Of a DNA stretch of 64,000 bases, positions 59,371-64,000 are shown one piece after another; the first letter of the stretch is position 1, and each line of letters opens with the position of its first letter. A model generated the notes under the pieces. That model made no database searches, was not told where the DNA came from, and saw only the letters and a program-made list of their open reading frames with translations. Source of the stretch: Pseudomonas atagonensis (lineage in GTDB: Bacteria; Pseudomonadota; Gammaproteobacteria; Pseudomonadales; Pseudomonadaceae); the NCBI RefSeq assembly GCF_011369485.1, contig NZ_VXCA01000012.1, positions 124,001 through 188,000 of the forward strand, in the 5' to 3' direction. The translations under genes and the position numbers were made by a program.

Positions 59371-60486
59371 ATGAATAGCTTATTCAAGCCCTACCCTTTG
59401 GCCAATATCGAGTTGGCCAACCGTGTGGTCATGGCGCCCATGACCCGAGCCCGAGCCGTGAATGATGTCCCCGATGAGCAGACCGTTCTCTATTACGCCC
59501 AACGCGCCAGCGCCGGGCTGATCATCAGCGAGGGGATACCGATCTCTCGCGAAGGTTGCGGTTACCTGTTCAATCCCGGCCTGTACAACGATGAACAAAT
59601 CCACGCGTGGCGTCGCGTCACCGATGCCGTCCACGCCAAGGGTGGACGCATCTTTGCGCAGTTGTGGCATGTCGGGCGCATGTCCCATGTGTCACTGCAA
59701 CCGAACGGCGCTGCGCCAGTGTCTTGCGTCGCCACGGTCGCGGCCAATGCAAAGGCCTATGCGTGGGTTGCAAAGGATCAACCAGGGCCCGTGCAGGCAA
59801 GCACACCCAGAGCCTTGAGCACCGCTGAAGTGCAACGCATTACCGCTGATTTCAAAAACGCCGCACGCCGGGCAATCGACGCCGGTTTTGACGGTGTTGA
59901 GCTGCACGGTGCCAATGGTTATCTGTTTGAACAGTTCCACAACGGCGCGCTGAACAATCGCACCGACATGTATGGCGGGTCGGTCGACAATCGTCAGCGT
60001 TTTTTACTTGAAACCCTGGATGCGCTGGCCACCGAGATCGGTAAAGACCGTGTTGGCGTGCGACTGTCGCCATTTGGTCGACTGTTCGACATGCATCCGT
60101 ATGCCGAAGAATCAACCGCCTGGTTAACACTCGCGGCGGCGCTCAACCTGCGTCATTTGGCCTACGTGCACTTGAGCGATCAATTGACCATTGGTGCAGA
60201 AGCCATTCCGCCGGGATTTGCCAGCCAGTTCAGGCAGGCTTACCAAGGCACATTGATTGCGGCGGGAGGTTTCACCCGAGATCTCGCAGAAGCCGCGCTC
60301 AAGAGCGGTGATCTGGATCTGATTGCCTTTGGCCGACCATTCATTGCCAATCCTGATCTGGTCGAGCGCCTGCAAAATCGCTGGCCATTGGCGGAGGCGG
60401 ATCGGAACACCTTTTATGGCGTTAATGGCAGTCCATCGCTGGGTTATACCGACTACCCGGCCTACGAGGAGTCGGTACCGACTTAA
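59371..60486 (+). CDS. Old Yellow Enzyme family alkene reductase, second copy
   Basis: A 371-residue FMN-dependent OYE, distinct from the one at 53976. It has MAPMTRARAV with the FMN Thr, AQLWHVGRMSHVSLQPNGAAPVS, GVELHGANGYLFEQFHNGALNNRTDMYGG with the His/Asn pair, and AFGRPFIANPDLVERL. It would reduce activated alkenes with NAD(P)H. The LysR gene upstream and the NTF2-like protein before it suggest a different inducer from that of the NemR-linked copy. Confidence 0.88.
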   Translation: MNSLFKPYPLANIELANRVVMAPMTRARAVNDVPDEQTVLYYAQRASAGLIISEGIPISREGCGYLFNPGLYNDEQIHAWRRVTDAVHAKGGRIFAQLWHVGRMSHVSLQPNGAAPVSCVATVAANAKAYAWVAKDQPGPVQASTPRALSTAEVQRITADFKNAARRAIDAGFDGVELHGANGYLFEQFHNGALNNRTDMYGGSVDNRQRFLLETLDALATEIGKDRVGVRLSPFGRLFDMHPYAEESTAWLTLAAALNLRHLAYVHLSDQLTIGAEAIPPGFASQFRQAYQGTLIAAGGFTRDLAEAALKSGDLDLIAFGRPFIANPDLVERLQNRWPLAEADRNTFYGVNGSPSLGYTDYPAYEESVPT

Positions 60487-60616
60487 CCACGCAAGCACCC
60501 TGTAAATATTCAAGGGCGCCTTCTTCCTCGCAGCCTCGTCCCGGGGCTGCAACTAATCCCGAACGCCACCAGTCTCTAGATCATTCGCATCACCTCGAAC
60601 CTTGCAGAGACTGCCC

Positions 60617-61870
60617 GTGGCCACTCACCTGGATCGCCGCAACAACCTGTCGCTGGACAGCCTCAATTTCTTCCTCGCGGACGTGCGCGACGGTCTCGGG
60701 CCTTATCTGGCGATTTACCTGTTGGCGGTGCATCACTGGGAGCCGGCGAGCATCGGTCTGGTGATGACGATTGCCGGTGTCGCCGCCCTTGTCACGCAGA
60801 CGCCCGCCGGCGCGCTGGTCGACAATCTTCGCGGCAAACGGGCACTGATTGCGATTGCTGCGCTGCTGGTGACGGCCAGTTGTGTGCTGCTGCCGTTTGT
60901 GACGTCGTTCAGTCTGGTGGCGCTCACGCAAGCCCTCAGTGCAGCGGCAGCGTCGGTGTTCGCCCCCGCCATCAGCGCGATCACGCTGGGCATTACCGGG
61001 CCGCGTGCATTTACCCGCCGCACCGGGCGCAACGAAACCTTCAATCATGCGGGCAACGCCTGTGCGGCCTTGCTTGCGGGGCTGTTTGCGTATTTGTTCG
61101 GGCCGGTCGCGGTGTTCTATTTGATGGCGGTCATGGCGCTCGCCAGCGTAGTCGCCATTACCTTTGTCTCCGCAGACGCCATCGACCATGATCTGGCGCG
61201 AGGGCTTGATCCGGCTGATGTCAGTCACCATCAAAAGCCGTCCGGTTTGTCTGTGCTGTTGACCAACCGACCGCTGCTGCTCTTCGCCATTTGCTGCGCG
61301 TTGTTTCACCTGGCCAACGCCGCCATGTTGCCGCTGGTCAGCCAGAAACTGGCGCAGGCCAACTTGCAACTCGCCACTCCACTGACGTCGGCGTGCATCG
61401 TCGCGGCGCAATTGGTGATGGTGCCGGCCGCATTGCTGACCGGTGCCAAAGCCGATCTGTGGGGACGCAAGCCGTTATTGCTCGCGGGTTTCCTGATTCT
61501 GCCTCTGCGCGGCGTGCTCTATACCCTGTCCGACGATCCTTACTGGCTGGTGGCCGTGCAATTGCTCGACGGCATCGGCGCAGGGCTGTTCGGCGCGTTG
61601 TTTCCGGTGATGGTCAAAGACCTCACGCACGGTACCGGCCACTTCAACATCAGCCTCGGCGCGCTCACCACCGTGTTTGGCCTCGGTGCGGCGTTGAGCA
61701 ACGGGCTGGCGGGCTGGGTAGTTCAGTCCGCCGGTTACAGCGCCGCGTTCCTGACACTGGCGGGCATCGCAGGGGCGGCGGTGATCCTGCTCTGGATCTC
61801 GGTTCCAGAAACGTTGCAGCGCGCTGGCCACGGCGGATCTGCTGCACTTGAGGCCGACGCGTCGGTCTGA
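60617..61870 (+). CDS. MFS transporter
   Basis: A 417-residue major facilitator with about twelve hydrophobic helices and the loop 2-3 motif AGALVDNLRGKRALI. A matching loop 8-9 motif, AKADLWGRKPLLL, is seen in the second half. The substrate is unknown. GTG 60617 is used because GCAGAGA precedes it; a TTG five codons earlier is the alternative. It follows the second OYE by 130 bases and could export a toxic product. Confidence 0.8.
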   Translation: MATHLDRRNNLSLDSLNFFLADVRDGLGPYLAIYLLAVHHWEPASIGLVMTIAGVAALVTQTPAGALVDNLRGKRALIAIAALLVTASCVLLPFVTSFSLVALTQALSAAAASVFAPAISAITLGITGPRAFTRRTGRNETFNHAGNACAALLAGLFAYLFGPVAVFYLMAVMALASVVAITFVSADAIDHDLARGLDPADVSHHQKPSGLSVLLTNRPLLLFAICCALFHLANAAMLPLVSQKLAQANLQLATPLTSACIVAAQLVMVPAALLTGAKADLWGRKPLLLAGFLILPLRGVLYTLSDDPYWLVAVQLLDGIGAGLFGALFPVMVKDLTHGTGHFNISLGALTTVFGLGAALSNGLAGWVVQSAGYSAAFLTLAGIAGAAVILLWISVPETLQRAGHGGSAALEADASV

Positions 61871-61965
61871 TTTGCCAGCGCCTCGAACAGCCCGGCGAAC
61901 CTTTACCACGAAAACAGCGTCCGAGCTAAGGCATTACCGCTGACCGCTCGCTGCGAGGTTTCCGT

Positions 61966-62868
61966 TTGAAAGCTGCCATCGTCAAAAAATACCGTCTGAT
62001 CATCAAGACCATGGGTTACGTGGGCTGGTCATTGTTCTGGCTGTTGCTCTGGGACATTGCCGTCACTGTCGACTTCATGCTGTTTCTCAACGCCAAGATC
62101 AATCTGCCGCTGATGCCCCTGACCTTGCTCGGCTCGGCGCTGGTGGTGCTGATCAGCTTTCGTAACAGCAGCGCTTACAACCGCTGGTGGGAAGCGCGGA
62201 CGCTGTGGGGTTCGATGATCAACAGTTCGCGCAGTTTCGCCCGGCAGGTGCTGACGCTGCTGGACGATCCCGACAGCGAGGTCAATCCGCTCAAGGCCAC
62301 CCTGTTGCGGCGTCACGTCGCCTACGTGAACTGCCTGGCGGCGCATCTGGAGGGCCAGCCGTGTCCTGAGGAAGTCCGTGCGTTTATTCCCGCAGATGAA
62401 TTCAGCCGCAGCGGCACCACCAACAATTTTGCCAACGACATCCTCACCGGCTCCGCCGCGTTGTTGGCCCGGGAATACAAGGCCGGACGGCTGGACAGCA
62501 TTCGTCTGGCACGTCTCGAATCGACGCTAGTCGATCTGTCCAACAGCCAGGGCGGCATGGAGCGGATCGCCAATACGCCACTGCCCTACCCTTACGTTTA
62601 TTTTCCGCGACTGTTCATTTCGCTGTTTTGCCTGATCGTGCCGGTGGGGCTGGTCGAGTCGCTGGGCTGGTTCACTCCGCTGGCCTCGACCGTGGTCGGC
62701 TTCATGCTGCTGGCCATCGAACGCATCGGCACCGACCTGCAAAGCCCGTTTCGCCACAGCGAACACCAGATCCAGATGGAAGCCCTGTGCGAAACCATTG
62801 AGAAAAACCTGCAATCGATGCAGCGCGATTCCCTCGGGCACGCGCGCAACGTCGAAGAGATCGCTTAA
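61966..62868 (+). CDS. Bestrophin-family (UPF0187) chloride channel-like protein
   Basis: A 300-residue membrane protein. The bestrophin signature appears in FRNSSAYNRWWEARTLWGSMINSSRSFARQV, with hydrophobic helices at about 20-65 and 205-245 and the final IGTDLQSPFRHSEHQIQMEALC. Bacterial members form pentameric ion channels. The start is TTG 61966, with GCGAGG 7 bases upstream and no better codon nearby. Confidence 0.85.
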   Translation: MKAAIVKKYRLIIKTMGYVGWSLFWLLLWDIAVTVDFMLFLNAKINLPLMPLTLLGSALVVLISFRNSSAYNRWWEARTLWGSMINSSRSFARQVLTLLDDPDSEVNPLKATLLRRHVAYVNCLAAHLEGQPCPEEVRAFIPADEFSRSGTTNNFANDILTGSAALLAREYKAGRLDSIRLARLESTLVDLSNSQGGMERIANTPLPYPYVYFPRLFISLFCLIVPVGLVESLGWFTPLASTVVGFMLLAIERIGTDLQSPFRHSEHQIQMEALCETIEKNLQSMQRDSLGHARNVEEIA

Positions 62869-62991
62869 GCGTCGTTCGTCTACATTCGGCGGCTATTGAG
62901 GGGGCCATAAAAGTGTGCCCTCCCTTGGAATTGCCCGACACGCCCTCATAACATGGGTTACACCCAACGTCCCACGAGAGGAAGACAGGCC

Positions 62992-63498
62992 ATGACCAGT
63001 CAAACCGAAACTGCCATTCTTGCCGGCGGCTGCTTCTGGGGCATGCAGGATTTGCTGCGACGCTATCCTGGCGTGCTGCAGACGCGGGTCGGTTACACCG
63101 GCGGCGATGTGCCGAATGCCACGTACCGCAACCACGGCAACCATGCCGAAGCCATTGAAATCGTCTTCGACCCGGCGGTGATCAGCTATCGGCAAATCCT
63201 CGAGTTCTTCTTCCAGATCCACGACCCCAGCACGCCTAACCGCCAGGGCAACGACCTCGGCCCGAGCTACCGTTCGGCGATCTATTACCTCAGCGAAGCG
63301 CAGCGCGATATCGCCGAAGACACCGCTGCCGACGTCGACGCTTCAAAACTGTGGCCAGGCCGGGTTGTCACCGAAATCGAACCGGCCGGGCCATTCTGGG
63401 AGGCGGAGCCAGAGCATCAGGATTATCTGGAGCGCATTCCGAATGGCTACACCTGCCACTTCATCCGGCCGAACTGGAAATTGCCGAAGCGTGTGTGA
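62992..63498 (+). CDS. msrA: Peptide methionine sulfoxide reductase MsrA
   Basis: A 168-residue MsrA. The active-site motif is GGCFWG with C14, followed by [25 protein letters not shown] and [10 protein letters not shown]. It repairs methionine-S-sulfoxide in proteins after oxidant damage. The ATG at 62992 gives the standard N-terminus and has AGGAAGACAGG upstream; a reading from 62953 adds 13 unconserved residues. This shorter MsrA lacks a fused MsrB. Confidence 0.93.
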   Translation: MTSQTETAILAGGCFWGMQDLLRRYPGVLQTRVGYTGGDVPNATYRNHGNHAEAIEIVFDPAVISYRQILEFFFQIHDPSTPNRQGNDLGPSYRSAIYYLSEAQRDIAEDTAADVDASKLWPGRVVTEIEPAGPFWEAEPEHQDYLERIPNGYTCHFIRPNWKLPKRV

Positions 63499-63519
63499 GG
63501 AATAAAGCACTAAACGAAG

Positions 63520-63555
63520 CTTCAGAAGCCACCTTTCAAACGGTGGCTTCTGAAG
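63520..63555. terminator. Perfect 14-bp hairpin at the msrA/kinase boundary
   Basis: CTTCAGAAGCCACC (63520-63533) and GGTGGCTTCTGAAG (63542-63555) pair fully around an 8-base loop. It is 21 bases after the msrA stop, and the stop codon of the convergent kinase lies in its loop. It is the likely shared terminator of both genes, although no long T run follows on either strand. Confidence 0.8.
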
Positions 63556-64000
63556 TCTTGAACCACAGGCAAACACGCAAGCCACGCCGGTTTACTTCGT
63601 CGGTAAAGCGCAGTTCGACCGTTGCCCCACAACGATCAGCAATCGCGCTGACGATGGACAACCCCAGCCCGAAACCTGCTTCACCCGAACCCAGGCTTCG
63701 GTAAAACGCATCGAACACCAGCGCCTGCTCTTCGGCGCTGATCCCCGGCCCCAAATCCTTGACCTCGATAACCACGCCCTTGCGCGCTCGCGCGACGCTC
63801 AAGTCGACCTGCCCACCTGCCGGGGTGTAACGGATCGCGTTGTCCACCAGGTTCTTGACCACGATGAACAGGTCCAGCTCGTTGATGACGATCTGCACGT
63901 CTTCGACGCTTTCAACGCCGATGTCGATGCCTTTGTCTTCGGCCAGCGGCAGCAAATCTTCCAGCACGCGGCGGAAAACCTGATGAACTGACACCGCATC
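63536..64000 (-). CDS. Sensor histidine kinase, N-terminal part missing
   Basis: The frame runs past the right edge, so only the last 154 residues are seen. They form an HATPase domain: the N box FIVVKNLVDNAIRYTPAGGQ, G1 VKDLGPGISAEEQ, F box FDAFYRS, and G2 GFGLGLSIVSAIADRCGATVEL. This matches two-component kinases of the OmpR/PhoR type. Its sensor domain and partner regulator would lie beyond the window. Confidence 0.88.
   Translation of the reverse strand, partial: DAVSVHQVFRRVLEDLLPLAEDKGIDIGVESVEDVQIVINELDLFIVVKNLVDNAIRYTPAGGQVDLSVARARKGVVIEVKDLGPGISAEEQALVFDAFYRSLGSGEAGFGLGLSIVSAIADRCGATVELRFTDEVNRRGLRVCLWFKTSEATV

Overview
The window is a 64 kb piece of a GC-rich Pseudomonas chromosome, most likely from the P. 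fluorescens group. The evidence is the complete arnBCADTEF-ugd lipid A operon, the gcd/porin pair of periplasmic glucose oxidation, and many copies of the pseudomonad REP sequence (core GGGAGGGGGCTTGCTCCCGA). No rRNA, tRNA, CRISPR array or insertion sequence was seen. Genes are dense and mostly intact. Both ends cut through genes: an acyl-CoA ligase on the left and a histidine kinase on the right.

Layout. (1) 1-7921: acyl-CoA and branched-chain acid catabolism, with ligase, SDR dehydrogenase, thiolase, acyl-CoA dehydrogenase and enoyl-CoA hydratase on +, facing acyl-CoA dehydrogenase and 3-hydroxyisobutyryl-CoA hydrolase on -. Together these cover the CoA steps of isoleucine and valine breakdown. 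(2) 8107-10978: HPP membrane protein, MFS exporter and GNAT acetyltransferase, with tandem REP pairs. (3) 11015-21425: the tightly overlapped operon arnB-C-A-D-T-E-F-ugd plus an extra GT39 glycosyltransferase, which makes and attaches aminoarabinose to lipid A. (4) 21758-26418: a solitary tyrosine recombinase and a Fe(III) ABC transporter operon with a Fur-like site. (5) 26629-31234: a second arnT, a wrecked glycosyltransferase relic, a PmrG/Ais-like phosphatase and an orphan sensor kinase. (6) 31192-33416: PqiB and PqiC without PqiA. (7) 33527-38780: putrescine uptake and gamma-glutamyl pathway genes with a divergent AraC regulator. (8) 39053-41324: a two-gene alpha-xenorhabdolysin (XaxAB/YaxAB) pore-forming toxin. 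(9) 41428-45994: a PhyH-type dioxygenase, a carbohydrate porin and membrane glucose dehydrogenase. (10) 46339-50754: cupin, thymidylate-kinase-like protein, class V aminotransferase and a DUF1254/DUF1214 protein. (11) 50970-55100: TspO, alpha/beta hydrolase, then a NemR-like TetR regulator, a DJ-1/PfpI protein and an Old Yellow Enzyme that share one operator motif. (12) 55357-64000: TonB siderophore receptor, LysR with a divergent NTF2-like/OYE pair, MFS, bestrophin-like channel, MsrA and a partial histidine kinase.

The main themes are envelope remodelling (arn, second ArnT, phosphatase, PqiBC), iron uptake (ABC operon, TonB receptor), electrophile and oxidant defence (two OYEs, PfpI, MsrA) and one offensive system (XaxAB). 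The most unusual observations are the XaxAB operon, the three matching 15-bp operators of the TetR/PfpI/OYE locus, the internally deleted glycosyltransferase, and a duplicated leader upstream of the putrescine-binding protein that looks like the scar of a lost paralogue.
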